In this document: positions 18,184 through 26,324 of the stretch, in pieces
Numbering within the stretch: position 1 is the stretch's first letter
Layout of the letters: every line of letters begins with the position of its first letter
Assembly (NCBI RefSeq): GCF_000429425.1
Contig: NZ_KE386902.1
Location: 113,481 to 177,480 of the forward strand
DNA from: Algoriphagus mannitolivorans DSM 15301
Lineage (GTDB): Bacteria; Bacteroidota; Bacteroidia; Cytophagales; Cyclobacteriaceae
Reading direction: 5' to 3'
Length of the DNA: 64,000 nucleotides
Translations under genes and position numbers: made by a program
Notes under the pieces: generated by a model
The model's database searches: none
What the model was told of the DNA's origin: nothing
Seen by the model: the letters and a program-made list of their open reading frames with translations, nothing else

Positions 18184-18259
18184 TGATATGATTGGTTAAG
18201 TTGGTAAAACCAAAGTATTGCTCAAAAATAAATATCTTTAGGTTCAATAGTTGCTGTAT

Positions 18260-19030
18260 ATGTACAAATTCCTTTGGAGTATTCTATTTCTGGCTCTTTT
18301 ATGGACTTCCTGCAGCCAGGACAAAAAAAGAATCAACGAGCAAGTCATGGAATCTGGTGAAAATACTTCTGACTCACCGGTGAATTTACCAAAGGTTGCT
18401 TTTTACCAGCTGGAAGATTCCAGCCAATATCCAGATGCTATTTTGGAGCTTTACAGCCCTCTGGGAAACCAGATTTTTAGACCTGGAAAGGTTCCTTTTG
18501 AATTCAATATCAAAAATTTTCCGATAGAAAATAATACACCGGGCGTTCCTACTTTATTCACGATCATCAATGGAAGTGATCCTATTGGCCAGTTGTCACC
18601 GATTTTTCAAAGAGAACTCACCCAAGGTACGTATCGCGTAGTAGGATATCTGGTAGATAAGGAAGGCATTTCCTTGAAGAATTTTGGAAATTACATAGAT
18701 CGGGATTTTATGGTTGGGGATTCAAGACCTTTTCCCTATTCAGCCGAACCCTTCTTGGCGGTGAATTTTCCAAGAAATGGGAATGTCCTTGCCGTTGGAG
18801 AGGATATGATTGTGGACTTTTTGGTTTTGGGAGGAGATATGGATTTGGATGGGCTGAAGGTGAAAATCCTGGTGAATGATTTTGAATACGAGATCGACCA
18901 CATGTCGCCTGTCCGTGTAGAAAACCTGCCTCCTGGCGCCTATCAGGTAAAAATCCAGTTGCTTCGCAAAGACGGAAAAGAACTCGAGGGGCCTTTCTCT
19001 TTGGTCTCCAAGTCGGTCATTGTGCGATAA
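18260..19030 (+). CDS. Putative lipoprotein with two Ig-like repeats
   Basis: I do not recognise a named family. The start is taken at the ATG at 18260 (MYKFLWSILFLALLWTSCSQ); an in-frame TTG nine bases earlier is less likely. Residues 1-18 form a signal sequence with a possible lipobox (WTSC), so the mature protein is probably membrane-anchored. The rest contains two similar units of about 95 residues, each starting with an extended strand after a proline/glycine-rich turn and containing GTYRVVGYLVDKEG or GAYQVKIQLLRKDG. This resembles tandem Ig/FN3-like domains. It lies 36 bases before serS. Confidence 0.65.
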   Translation: MYKFLWSILFLALLWTSCSQDKKRINEQVMESGENTSDSPVNLPKVAFYQLEDSSQYPDAILELYSPLGNQIFRPGKVPFEFNIKNFPIENNTPGVPTLFTIINGSDPIGQLSPIFQRELTQGTYRVVGYLVDKEGISLKNFGNYIDRDFMVGDSRPFPYSAEPFLAVNFPRNGNVLAVGEDMIVDFLVLGGDMDLDGLKVKILVNDFEYEIDHMSPVRVENLPPGAYQVKIQLLRKDGKELEGPFSLVSKSVIVR

Positions 19031-19035
19031 GTCCC

Positions 19036-19043
19036 TATCTTTG
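19036..19043 (+). promoter_or_regulatory. Predicted -7 promoter element of serS
   Basis: TATCTTTG matches TAnnTTTG and lies 23 bases before the serS ATG, just past the stop of the lipoprotein gene. No TTG is found at the preferred -33 distance. Confidence 0.4.
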
Positions 19044-19066
19044 CGCACTGTAAATTTTCAAGTTTC

Positions 19067-20338
19067 ATGCTTTTAGTCAATCAAATCAGAGAAAATCTGG
19101 ACGCTGTATTAGCCGGACTCCAGAAAAGAAATATTTCCAACCCCCAGGAAATTTTAGATCAAGTCCTTTCCTTGGATGATTTGAGAAAATCCTCCCAATC
19201 CGAAAGAGATCAAATGCAGGCTGAAGCCAATTCGATTTCTAAGCAAATCGGACAATTGATGAAGGAAGGACAAAAAGAAGAAGCTGAAAAGGCCAAGTCC
19301 AGAACTGCTGAAATCAAGGTTAGAATCAAAGAACTGGAAGACCAAACTGCCAAAGCAGAGGAAGATCTCAAGGCACTTTTATATACCATTCCCAATGTAC
19401 CGCATACTTCTGTACCTACAGGAAAGTCAGCTGAGGATAATGAAGTGGTTCTTCAGCATGGTGAAATTCCTGCCTTATTCGAAGGAAAACTTCCGCATTG
19501 GGAACTGATCAAGAAATATGATATCATCGATTTTGACCTAGGGGTAAAAATCACCGGTGCCGGATTTCCTGTTTACAAAGGAAAAGGCGCAAGACTTCAG
19601 CGTGCCTTAATCAATTTCTTCTTGGACGAAGCTTTGGCTGCCGGATATATGGAAGTTCAGCCGCCGATTATGGTCAATGAGGACTCAGGATATGGCACAG
19701 GCCAGCTTCCGGACAAGGAAGGCCAAATGTACTTTGCCAGTGCGGACAATCTTTACCTGATCCCGACAGCTGAAGTGCCGATCACGAATCTGTATCGGGA
19801 CGTAATTCTCAATGAGGAAGATCTTCCCATCAAGAATGTTGGCTATACTCCATGCTTCCGAAGAGAAGCAGGTTCTTGGGGTGCTCATGTGCGTGGATTG
19901 AACCGCTTGCACCAGTTTGATAAGGTGGAGATAGTTCAAATTACGCATCCGGATAAGTCCTATGAGACTTTGGAAAGTATGAGTTCTTATGTGCAGGGCC
20001 TTTTACAAAAGCTGGATCTGCCTTATCGGGTATTGAGACTTTGTGGAGGCGATATGGGCTTTACCTCAGCCTTGACTTATGATATGGAAGTCTATTCTGC
20101 CGCCCAGGAAAGATGGTTGGAGGTGAGTTCTGTTTCCAATTTCGAAACGTATCAAACCAACCGACTCAAACTGAGATTCAGAGGTGAGGATAAGAAAAAC
20201 CAATTGGCTCATTCTCTCAATGGGTCCGCTTTGGCCTTGCCAAGAATAGTAGCTTCTATTCTGGAAAATAACCAGACTCCGGAAGGAATCATGATGCCTA
20301 AGGTTTTACACCCCTACCTGGGATTTGATAGAATCTAA
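19067..20338 (+). CDS. serS: Seryl-tRNA synthetase
   Basis: Charges tRNA-Ser (and tRNA-Sec where present) with serine; cytoplasmic class II synthetase. At 423 aa the length is standard. Residues 1-110 form the long antiparallel coiled-coil arm that contacts the tRNA variable loop. The catalytic domain shows motif 2 (TPCFRREAGSWG) and motif 3 (NGSALALPRIVASILENNQ). A terminator begins 8 bases after the stop. Confidence 0.97.
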   Translation: MLLVNQIRENLDAVLAGLQKRNISNPQEILDQVLSLDDLRKSSQSERDQMQAEANSISKQIGQLMKEGQKEEAEKAKSRTAEIKVRIKELEDQTAKAEEDLKALLYTIPNVPHTSVPTGKSAEDNEVVLQHGEIPALFEGKLPHWELIKKYDIIDFDLGVKITGAGFPVYKGKGARLQRALINFFLDEALAAGYMEVQPPIMVNEDSGYGTGQLPDKEGQMYFASADNLYLIPTAEVPITNLYRDVILNEEDLPIKNVGYTPCFRREAGSWGAHVRGLNRLHQFDKVEIVQITHPDKSYETLESMSSYVQGLLQKLDLPYRVLRLCGGDMGFTSALTYDMEVYSAAQERWLEVSSVSNFETYQTNRLKLRFRGEDKKNQLAHSLNGSALALPRIVASILENNQTPEGIMMPKVLHPYLGFDRI

Positions 20339-20345
20339 AATTTCT

Positions 20346-20376
20346 AAACCGTTTGCTAAGGCAAGCGGTTTTTTTA
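20346..20376 (+). terminator. Intrinsic terminator after serS
   Basis: Arms AAACCGTTTGC and GCAAGCGGTTT (one G-T pair) with a TAAG loop, followed by a T-run. The next gene starts 6 bases later. Confidence 0.88.
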
Positions 20377-20381
20377 TTGCT

Positions 20382-20792
20382 ATGAAAAAGATATCCTTTC
20401 TAATTATTCTGCTTTTCTCCCTGAAGGCTCAAGCTCAAGATCTATCAGATGTAACCCAAACCATCCATTTTTACTTCGAAGGGATGATGGAAAGAAATAG
20501 AGAAAAGCTCGACCAGGCCTTTATCCCTGAAGCCAAGTTAATTGGCTATCGAGGAGCAGAACTTTTCATTACCCCTTATGAAGAGTGGGCCAGAGCTACT
20601 TCAAAGGGAGAACCCAGGGATCCAAAGCTGTATATCAATGAAATCAAGGGGATTCGGATTGTCGGAACTATGGCGCTTGCGGAGACGGAATTACATTGGC
20701 CGGGGATTCGGTATTATGATTTTTTGACCTTGATCAAGGTGGAGGGAAAATGGAAGATTGTCCACAAAAGTTGGCATGAGACCCCTCAATAG
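20382..20792 (+). CDS. Secreted NTF2-fold (lumazine-binding-like) protein
   Basis: A 136-aa protein with a signal peptide (MKKISFLIILLFSLKAQAQ) and a single NTF2/SnoaL-like domain of the putative lumazine-binding type. Supporting features are the helix VTQTIHFYFEGMMERNREKL, the strand segment DPKLYINEIKGIRIVG and the ending YYDFLTLIKVEGKWKIVHKSW. The frame extends upstream, but the serS terminator and the signal peptide place the start at 20382. Such proteins are periplasmic or secreted with mostly unknown ligands. It is flanked by terminators, so it is probably monocistronic. Confidence 0.78.
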   Translation: MKKISFLIILLFSLKAQAQDLSDVTQTIHFYFEGMMERNREKLDQAFIPEAKLIGYRGAELFITPYEEWARATSKGEPRDPKLYINEIKGIRIVGTMALAETELHWPGIRYYDFLTLIKVEGKWKIVHKSWHETPQ

Positions 20793-20795
20793 CCC

Positions 20796-20830
20796 AAAAA
20801 TACCCTAAATAGGGTATTTTATGTTTTTTT
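20796..20830 (+). terminator. Intrinsic terminator after the NTF2-fold gene
   Basis: Near-perfect inverted repeat AAAATACCC / GGGTATTTT around a short A/T loop, followed by ATG and seven T. It starts 4 bases after the stop. Confidence 0.82.
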
Positions 20831-20868
20831 CTAGAAGGCTAGATTGGACTGGATTATTCGACTAAACT

Positions 20869-21261
20869 ATGGAGTATTATTTGGAAGCCCTTCGGAAATT
20901 CAACAGGTTTTCGGGGCGGTCTAGGAGAAAAGAATTTTGGATTTTTGGCTTGTTTTATCTCCTATTCATTTTTCTTGCAGTGTTTCTTGACACCCTTCTG
21001 GGGATCACATTCGATGAAGAAAGTATAGTTGGCCCGATCTATTTATTGGTGGTTATGGTCCATTTTATTCCCTCATTAGCCGTTTCAGTAAGGAGGTTGC
21101 ATGACACCGGCAGATCTGGTTGGTGGTATTTTATCTCTTTAATTCCCATATTGGGATCTATCATCTTGTTTGTTTTTCTTTGTCTAGAAGGGAATCCTGG
21201 TCCCAATAATTATGGAAAAGACCCTAAAGCAGCCTTTAGGCTTTTTGAGATTGAGCAATAG
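20869..21261 (+). CDS. DUF805 family membrane protein
   Basis: A 130-aa inner-membrane protein of the DUF805 family (YhaH-like), function unknown. Typical features are the N-terminal amphipathic part ALRKFNRFSGRSRRKEFW, three to four hydrophobic helices (about 26-45, 55-75, 88-107), the family motif RRLHDTGRSGWWYFISLIPI, and the ending GPNNYGKDP. It stands alone between two non-coding stretches, with a weak candidate terminator 120 bases downstream. Confidence 0.9.
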   Translation: MEYYLEALRKFNRFSGRSRRKEFWIFGLFYLLFIFLAVFLDTLLGITFDEESIVGPIYLLVVMVHFIPSLAVSVRRLHDTGRSGWWYFISLIPILGSIILFVFLCLEGNPGPNNYGKDPKAAFRLFEIEQ

Positions 21262-21383
21262 GAAATAGATTTTCCTGCAAAAAATGGTTTCAAGAGATAC
21301 CCTGACCTAAAAAGGGCCAAAAACCAGGTTAAAATTTTTCCCAAATTCATAGAATTTGGATCCAATGGAGGGATTCAATGATG

Positions 21384-21410
21384 CATAGAATTTTTCTATG
21401 ACTTTTTTTT
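21384..21410 (+). terminator. Weak candidate terminator downstream of DUF805 gene
   Basis: Seven-base stem CATAGAA/TTCTATG with a three-base loop, followed by AC and eight T. The stem is A/T-rich and lies 120 bases after the stop, so efficiency is doubtful. Confidence 0.4.
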
Positions 21411-21549
21411 ATTCCACCCGCAATCCATTGCGGTGAAATAAGAGAGATAGAATAATCTCTTCGGCCAATGAATATTCTGTTAATACTCGATTTAGGTTTT
21501 GTATTCTATTAGTGGCCAATTAACAATTTGGTGGCGAAGGTGCAGATTC

Positions 21550-21580
21550 TTTAGAATAATTATTTCGTGGAGTAACTTTG
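21550..21580 (+). promoter_or_regulatory. Predicted promoter of the peroxiredoxin operon
   Basis: TAACTTTG at 21573-21580 matches TAnnTTTG; TTT at 21550-21552 lies 20 bases upstream in the -33 position. The peroxiredoxin ATG is 28 bases downstream, giving a short leader. Confidence 0.55.
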
Positions 21581-21608
21581 TTTATCAATTCATTAAAAAA
21601 ACCAAAAA

Positions 21609-22241
21609 ATGGCATTAGTAGGAAAAAAAGCACCTGCTTTCTCTGTAGGAGCAGTTATCAATGGAGAAGAAATTGTTGAAAACTTCAGCTTGGATCAATT
21701 CCTGGGCAAGAAAAATGTGATTCTGTTTTTCTATCCAAAGGACTTCACTTTTGTTTGCCCTACTGAGCTTCATGCTTTCCAGTCCAAATTGGCGGAATTT
21801 GAAAAAAGAGACACCGTGGTGATCGGTTGCTCCACTGACACCGAAGAGACTCACTTGGCTTGGTTAATGACTGCCAAGGATGAAGGCGGAATCGAAGGCG
21901 TAACCTATACCATCTTGGCGGATGTGGCTAAGACCATTTCCCTGAACTACGGAGTATTGGGTGGAGAATATTCTTTCAATGCAGAGACTCGTATGTGGTC
22001 TTTCTCCGGAGCACCAATCGCTTATAGAGGTACATTCCTGATTGATAAAGAGGGTATCGTCCGTCATGAATCTGTGAATGATTTCCCATTGGGAAGAAAT
22101 ATCGATGAATACTTGAGACTAATTGACGCTCAGCTTCACGTTGAGAAATTCGGTGAAGTATGTCCTGCCAATTGGGAAGAAGGAAAAGCTGCTATGCAAG
22201 CTACCAACGAAGGTGTAGCCAACTACCTATCCAATAATTAA
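21609..22241 (+). CDS. 2-Cys peroxiredoxin (AhpC/TSA type)
   Basis: Reduces hydrogen peroxide and organic peroxides; cytoplasmic. The 210-aa protein carries the peroxidatic cysteine C50 in FYPKDFTFVCPTE and a resolving cysteine in EVCPANW near residue 171, the typical 2-Cys layout. A GVLGGEYSF segment stands where the GGLG motif is expected, but I see no terminal YF motif, so it may be relatively resistant to over-oxidation. It heads a three-gene operon with a thioredoxin 4 bases downstream, which is the likely reductant. Confidence 0.93.
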   Translation: MALVGKKAPAFSVGAVINGEEIVENFSLDQFLGKKNVILFFYPKDFTFVCPTELHAFQSKLAEFEKRDTVVIGCSTDTEETHLAWLMTAKDEGGIEGVTYTILADVAKTISLNYGVLGGEYSFNAETRMWSFSGAPIAYRGTFLIDKEGIVRHESVNDFPLGRNIDEYLRLIDAQLHVEKFGEVCPANWEEGKAAMQATNEGVANYLSNN

Positions 22242-22245
22242 GAGT

Positions 22246-22557
22246 ATGCAAGAACTGACAGAAGACAATCTCCAGGAACTGATTGCCCAGCACGAGCAAG
22301 TGGTGGTCCAATATTCTGCAGGATGGTGTGGAAACTGCCGGATAATGAAGCCTAAGTTTAAAAGACTTGCCGGAGAAAATCCCAATGCAGTTTTCGTTTT
22401 GGTGGATGCCGAAAAATTCCCTAATTCCAGAAAATTGGCTCAGGTGAATAACCTTCCCACTTTTGCAGGCTTTAAATCAGGTGCCTTGGTTAACCAAGTT
22501 CAGACGAATAAAGAAGATCAGCTAAAATCTTTAATTCATGAAGTTACCGGTAATTAA
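22246..22557 (+). CDS. Thioredoxin-like protein with WCGNC active site
   Basis: A 103-aa thioredoxin-fold protein in which the active site reads WCGNC (W27-C31) instead of WCGPC. The Pro to Asn change should alter redox potential; this is an inference. The cis-proline segment LPTFAGFKSG is present. It starts 4 bases after the peroxiredoxin and its last 20 bases overlap the next gene, so the three genes are co-translated. Most probably it is a dedicated electron donor for the peroxiredoxin. Confidence 0.88.
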   Translation: MQELTEDNLQELIAQHEQVVVQYSAGWCGNCRIMKPKFKRLAGENPNAVFVLVDAEKFPNSRKLAQVNNLPTFAGFKSGALVNQVQTNKEDQLKSLIHEVTGN

Positions 22558-22786
22558 GACTATTCAGAGAACCTGCACCACGGAGCAAATCGAAGCTACT
22601 TTGGCGGTGCTGGAGAATATTTCCGAAGCTCCCTCTTTAAAAGAAGCAGAGCTGGATGTGATCGGAGAGTTGATTTCCAACCTTTGTGGCGCATTGGAAG
22701 TTCAGGAAATGATTGCTGAAGGAATGTCTGAGAAAGATGCCGGAAATGCATTTATGAAAAAAGTATTGGGATCCATAGACCGATAA
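22538..22786 (+). CDS. DUF6952 family small protein
   Basis: An 82-aa acidic, mainly helical cytoplasmic protein that I recognise as the Bacteroidota DUF6952 family, function unknown. Conserved-looking parts are MKLPVIKTIQ, DVIGELISNLCGALEVQEMI and GMSEKDAGNAFMKKVLGSI. It has two cysteines (C13 and C49). Its start lies 20 bases inside the thioredoxin gene in another frame, and a strong terminator closes the operon. Position suggests a role in the peroxide-reduction pathway, perhaps as an adaptor or regulator; this is inference. Confidence 0.82.
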   Translation: MKLPVIKTIQRTCTTEQIEATLAVLENISEAPSLKEAELDVIGELISNLCGALEVQEMIAEGMSEKDAGNAFMKKVLGSIDR

Positions 22787-22817
22787 GATCCCAGCTATAC
22801 AGGGTTTATTGTAATGG

Positions 22818-22852
22818 AAGAAGGAACCTCTTTGGGGTTCCTTCTTTTTTTA
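22818..22852 (+). terminator. Terminator of the peroxiredoxin operon
   Basis: An 11-base-pair stem (AAGAAGGAACC/GGTTCCTTCTT) with a 7-base loop and a T-run. It touches the stop codon of the convergent bestrophin gene. Confidence 0.9.
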
Positions 22853-23737
22853 CTCAAAAATTTCTCCCACATGCCGGTCTATATTCTCCGACATTTTATC
22901 CATAGGCAAATCATTGGCATCGGTACCAAAAGGCTCCTCGATTTCCTCGGCAATCAGTTCTAGACTGGCCAATACATAAAATACAAAGCCCACAATCGGA
23001 GCAGCTAAATACCCTAGGGTAAAAGAATACCCTATCGGCAACGTAAGCGTATAGAGCATGATAAACTTTTTGATAAAGGCACTGTAGCTATAGGGAATTG
23101 GAGTGTTGAGAATCCTTTCGCAGGCACCACAGATGTCGGTAAAGCTAGACACTTCCCCATTGAGTATAATTAACTGATCTCCGTTGATCTGTCCGGAAAT
23201 ATGGAGCTGGTGTAAGCGGGCAAATAGCTGCTTGGCCACTTGATTGGGCACATGCTTATTGAAGTCCATCGGGATGATTTCTGAACTGGATATTCCTGAC
23301 TCATCCAGACTATATTTGGTCTGTTTGGACTGAAGATGGTCTTTGAGAGCATAGGCATAAAGCGGGATGGCCTTCCGGAAAAAGTTTCTGTTTTCCATAT
23401 CCTTGACGGGAAGGATGGCGTCCAGCTTTATTGCAAAGTTCCTGCTGGTGTTGACCAGACTTCCCCATAGTTTTCTCCCTTCCCACCAGCGGTCATAGGC
23501 GGTATTGGTCCGGAAGACCAAAAGCATAGAAATCACGAAACTCAAAAGAGTATGCATGACTGGGAGATTCCTTAGCCAGGAATCGGATTTGAATTGGAAA
23601 TATTCCAGCTCTAAGTAGGCAATCCCCACCGAATAGAGAATTAAAAACAGGATAAAAGGTGCCAGCCTTGAAAGAGTGTCCGACTTACGAATCACAAATA
23701 AAAACTGTGTCAGATCTTTGGACTCGTAAGTTTTCAT
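22850..23737 (-). CDS. Bestrophin-family ion channel protein
   Basis: Inner-membrane protein of the bestrophin/UPF0187 family, 295 aa, which forms pentameric ion channels (cation- or anion-selective in characterised bacterial members). Hydrophobic helices lie at about 24-45, 60-80, 220-240 and 245-262. The segment FRTNTAYDRWWEGRKLWGSLVNTSRN is highly typical, as is the acidic EEIEEPFGTDANDLP near the cytoplasmic gate. It lies 36 bases downstream of the DUF808 gene, and the two may be co-transcribed. Physiological role unknown. Confidence 0.92.
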   Translation of the reverse strand: MKTYESKDLTQFLFVIRKSDTLSRLAPFILFLILYSVGIAYLELEYFQFKSDSWLRNLPVMHTLLSFVISMLLVFRTNTAYDRWWEGRKLWGSLVNTSRNFAIKLDAILPVKDMENRNFFRKAIPLYAYALKDHLQSKQTKYSLDESGISSSEIIPMDFNKHVPNQVAKQLFARLHQLHISGQINGDQLIILNGEVSSFTDICGACERILNTPIPYSYSAFIKKFIMLYTLTLPIGYSFTLGYLAAPIVGFVFYVLASLELIAEEIEEPFGTDANDLPMDKMSENIDRHVGEIFE

Positions 23738-23773
23738 GGATTGCCTTAATAAGCCTGTGAGAAAGGAAGTCTT

Positions 23774-24652
23774 TTAGTGTCCTCCCAACTTGAATATCTT
23801 TTTTACCGAAATCAAAACTCCCAGAACCATAAAGCCAACTACTAATCCCAATAAAAATTCATTGATAATCCCCGGGATGGATTCTGGTAACAAATGGTGG
23901 ATGAATTCAATGTTGTGAGCAAAGATTCCTCCAGAAACCAGCAAGAGTGCTAAAGTCCCAATAACTCCCATTCCTTTGATAACCCAAGGAAGGGCATTGA
24001 CCAAAGCTCTCCCCACCTTGTCCGAAAAGCTGTTATTCTCTTCATTTAGGTTGATCAGCTTAATTCCGAATTCGTCCATGCGGACAATTAAAGCGACGAT
24101 TCCATAGACACCTACCGTAGCCAGAAGCGCAATGAAAGTCACTACCAGAATCTGGTTGATTAGGGGCTCATTGACCACAGTGCCCAAAGCAATGATGATG
24201 ATTTCTACGGAAAGTATAAAGTCGGTTACAATGGCCGATTTGATTTTCTCTTTTTCTTTGGCTAAAACTTCTTCCTCGCTGAGATCTTCCATCAATTTTG
24301 GTTTCTCCTTTTGAGGGTGGGGGAAAAGGTATTCAATGACTTTTTCTGCACCTTCATAGGCCAAATAGAGTCCTCCGATTACTAGGATAATGGTGACTCC
24401 CAAAGGAAAAAAAGCGCTGAGCAAAAAAGCAAAAGGTAGAATTATCACCTTGTTAAGCATGGATCCTTTGCTGATCGCCCAAAGGACAGGAAGCTCTCGA
24501 TCGGACACGAATCCGGAGGATTTTTCCGCATTGACTGCAAGGTCATCTCCGAGGATACCGGCGGTTTTCTTGGCAGCGACTTTACTCATGACCGACACAT
24601 CGTCCATCAGAGTAGCGATATCATCCAACAATGCAAATATTCCTGATGCCAT
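23774..24652 (-). CDS. DUF808 family (YedI-like) membrane protein
   Basis: Inner-membrane protein of the DUF808/YedI family, 292 aa, function unknown. The N-terminal segment MASGIFALLDDIATLMDDVSVMSKVAAKKTAG has the characteristic family start. It is followed by five to six hydrophobic helices and a charged cytoplasmic loop (about 110-135, HPQKEKPKLMEDLSEEE). The family is widespread in Proteobacteria and Bacteroidota and lacks a known ligand. It precedes the bestrophin gene on the same strand, which hints at a membrane or ion homeostasis unit, but only by proximity. Confidence 0.9.
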   Translation of the reverse strand: MASGIFALLDDIATLMDDVSVMSKVAAKKTAGILGDDLAVNAEKSSGFVSDRELPVLWAISKGSMLNKVIILPFAFLLSAFFPLGVTIILVIGGLYLAYEGAEKVIEYLFPHPQKEKPKLMEDLSEEEVLAKEKEKIKSAIVTDFILSVEIIIIALGTVVNEPLINQILVVTFIALLATVGVYGIVALIVRMDEFGIKLINLNEENNSFSDKVGRALVNALPWVIKGMGVIGTLALLLVSGGIFAHNIEFIHHLLPESIPGIINEFLLGLVVGFMVLGVLISVKKIFKLGGH

Positions 24653-24706
24653 ATTGATTCTGACTAAATTTTGATCACAATAAAGTTTAAAAATAGACCC
24701 ATTCGT

Positions 24707-24734
24707 ATTAATCCTCCCTAGGAAAGGGATTAAT
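24707..24734 (-). other. Inverted repeat downstream of coaE
   Basis: Arms ATTAATCC and GGATTAAT with a 12-base loop, 13 bases past the coaE stop. It lacks a U-tract on either strand, so it may be a 3'-end stabiliser or a weak terminator. Confidence 0.4.
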
Positions 24735-24746
24735 CTTCCCGAGAAA

Positions 24747-25358
24747 TTAAGAATTTGATTTTTCGAACAGTTCTTGATGGATTGCCAATACCTGTGGGAT
24801 GAGCATTTTATTTTCTGAGTTTTTGATCACATAATTTGCCAAGGCGTTTTTTTCCTCATCCGGCATTTGCTGATCAATGATATGATTGATTTGCTCCTCG
24901 CTTCGATGGGGATCACGAAGCAATACTCTTGCTACCCGGATTTTTAAAGGAGAGCTGACATTGATTACTCCATCCAGTTTTTTCTCACCTCCTGATTCAA
25001 AAATCAGCGCCGCTTCTTTCAGTACATAAGGAGTGCTCTGCTGTTTGACCCAAGACTCAAAATCTCTCCCGACACAGGGATGAACCAGAGCATTGATTTT
25101 GGAAACAGCTTCCGAGTTTGAAAAGACCTTTTCAGCCAAATATTGTCGGTTCAACTCGCCAGTTTCAGAATAGCTCTCTATCCCGAATTCGGACTGAATG
25201 GAAGCTTTTAAATCGGGGTCATTTGCCATTAGCCATTTGGCCCGGTCATCTGCATAATAGACGGGGATTCCCAGAATCTCAAAAATTTTACATACGGTGG
25301 ATTTTCCTGAGCCTATGCCACCGGTGATGCCGATTTTTAATGGGCTGGGCTTATTCAT
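24747..25358 (-). CDS. coaE: Dephospho-CoA kinase
   Basis: Last step of coenzyme A synthesis: phosphorylates the 3'-OH of the dephospho-CoA ribose with ATP. The 203-aa protein has the P-loop GITGGIGSGKSTV (about residues 10-22), YYADDRAKWLM and the lid/adenine segment RVARVLLRDPHRSEEQI. It is the last gene of a compact run (nusB, ytxH, DUF1573, yajC, ybbR, coaE) and overlaps ybbR by eight bases. Confidence 0.95.
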   Translation of the reverse strand: MNKPSPLKIGITGGIGSGKSTVCKIFEILGIPVYYADDRAKWLMANDPDLKASIQSEFGIESYSETGELNRQYLAEKVFSNSEAVSKINALVHPCVGRDFESWVKQQSTPYVLKEAALIFESGGEKKLDGVINVSSPLKIRVARVLLRDPHRSEEQINHIIDQQMPDEEKNALANYVIKNSENKMLIPQVLAIHQELFEKSNS

Positions 25359-26316
25359 ACTTAAGCTTCAGTATTTCGGGAGTGATTTTTACTTCTTTGA
25401 GGAAAGAAGGCAATGGCTGAACTCGAATAGAAATTGTGCTGTCCGCCCGGTTTCTCCTTCCGTAGTCCAAAATGGCTTCAAATTCCAAATCTTTTAATTC
25501 AGCTACTTTTCTGCCATCCACCAAGTAAGTCATCACGGGAGTGACCGATTCATCTTCCAGAGTCACAGTTCTTGGGAAATTGATCTTTTTTACTTTCAGT
25601 CTTTTGTTCCCTTCCATGAAGTTAACCACTGTAAAAGAAACGTTGATCTTATCCCGGTTGAGGCGAATGATTTCTGCAAGATCTTTTTCTATGGTCAAAG
25701 AAACTTCTCGGTCAAAGTCCTGATCAATTCTGGATTGATTGAGATCGACAGGGAATTTACCTTCAAAAATATCCAGGATTGAAGTTGGGCCAGTTACTTT
25801 AATGACCTCGGGATCAAATTTGATCTTTCCTTCAATGACGGAGTTTTTGCTTAGGGAATAGGAAGCGGAGTCCAATATTGGGCTGAGATTTCTGGTCTCG
25901 ATCCTGTCGATTTTGAAAGTAACAGAATCCTCCAGAAAGCCAATCAGCTGCGTGGGGGTCAGAAAATCTCCCAGTGGCCTTTTCAACTCCGATGTAAGGA
26001 TATGCTTCATGGAGGAGGGATCGGCTAAGGTAATTTTATAAGCCGGTTCGTTGAGATTAAAATACTTCCTCAATAAGTCCCATCCATTTCCTGAGATTTG
26101 GATTTGAACACTTGATGGAAGTGGTTGTACCGGAAAAAATCTTTCCCGATCGAATTCCCATTCGATTGGGTAATCTACAATAGTGCTGTAATTGTCCTTG
26201 TTGAGGGCATTTAAAATCCAAAAAGTGGTAGCTGCAAGAATGCAGAGAACTACCACTTTTAGATTAGAGAGTCTTTTGGATGAAATCCTCCTAGAGGATT
26301 TTTTATTTTCCGACAA
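25351..26316 (-). CDS. YbbR-like domain protein
   Basis: A 321-aa protein with one N-terminal membrane anchor (about 19-40, LKVVVLCILAATTFWILNAL) and an extracytoplasmic part made of YbbR-like repeats (for example VIKVTGPTSILDIFEGKFPVDLNQ). In Firmicutes, YbbR/CdaR regulates the diadenylate cyclase CdaA; no cyclase gene is present here, so the role is open. It lies between yajC and coaE, a frequent Bacteroidota arrangement, and overlaps coaE. Confidence 0.85.
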   Translation of the reverse strand: MSENKKSSRRISSKRLSNLKVVVLCILAATTFWILNALNKDNYSTIVDYPIEWEFDRERFFPVQPLPSSVQIQISGNGWDLLRKYFNLNEPAYKITLADPSSMKHILTSELKRPLGDFLTPTQLIGFLEDSVTFKIDRIETRNLSPILDSASYSLSKNSVIEGKIKFDPEVIKVTGPTSILDIFEGKFPVDLNQSRIDQDFDREVSLTIEKDLAEIIRLNRDKINVSFTVVNFMEGNKRLKVKKINFPRTVTLEDESVTPVMTYLVDGRKVAELKDLEFEAILDYGRRNRADSTISIRVQPLPSFLKEVKITPEILKLKYE

Positions 26317-26324
26317 AGCTCAAA

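Larger units (their letters stand above)
21262..21608. other. 347-base non-coding region before the peroxiredoxin operon
   Basis: No convincing ORF. It holds an A/T-rich hairpin with a T-run at 21384-21410 (CATAGAA, TTT loop, TTCTATG), which may end the DUF805 transcript. The ten-base unit CATAGAATTT occurs twice (21348 and 21384). A small hairpin lies at 21443-21460 (AGAGAT/ATCTCT), and the promoter of the downstream operon at 21550-21580. I see no recognisable operator. It is the longest gene-free stretch in the window, leaving room for a regulated leader or small RNA. Confidence 0.6.
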
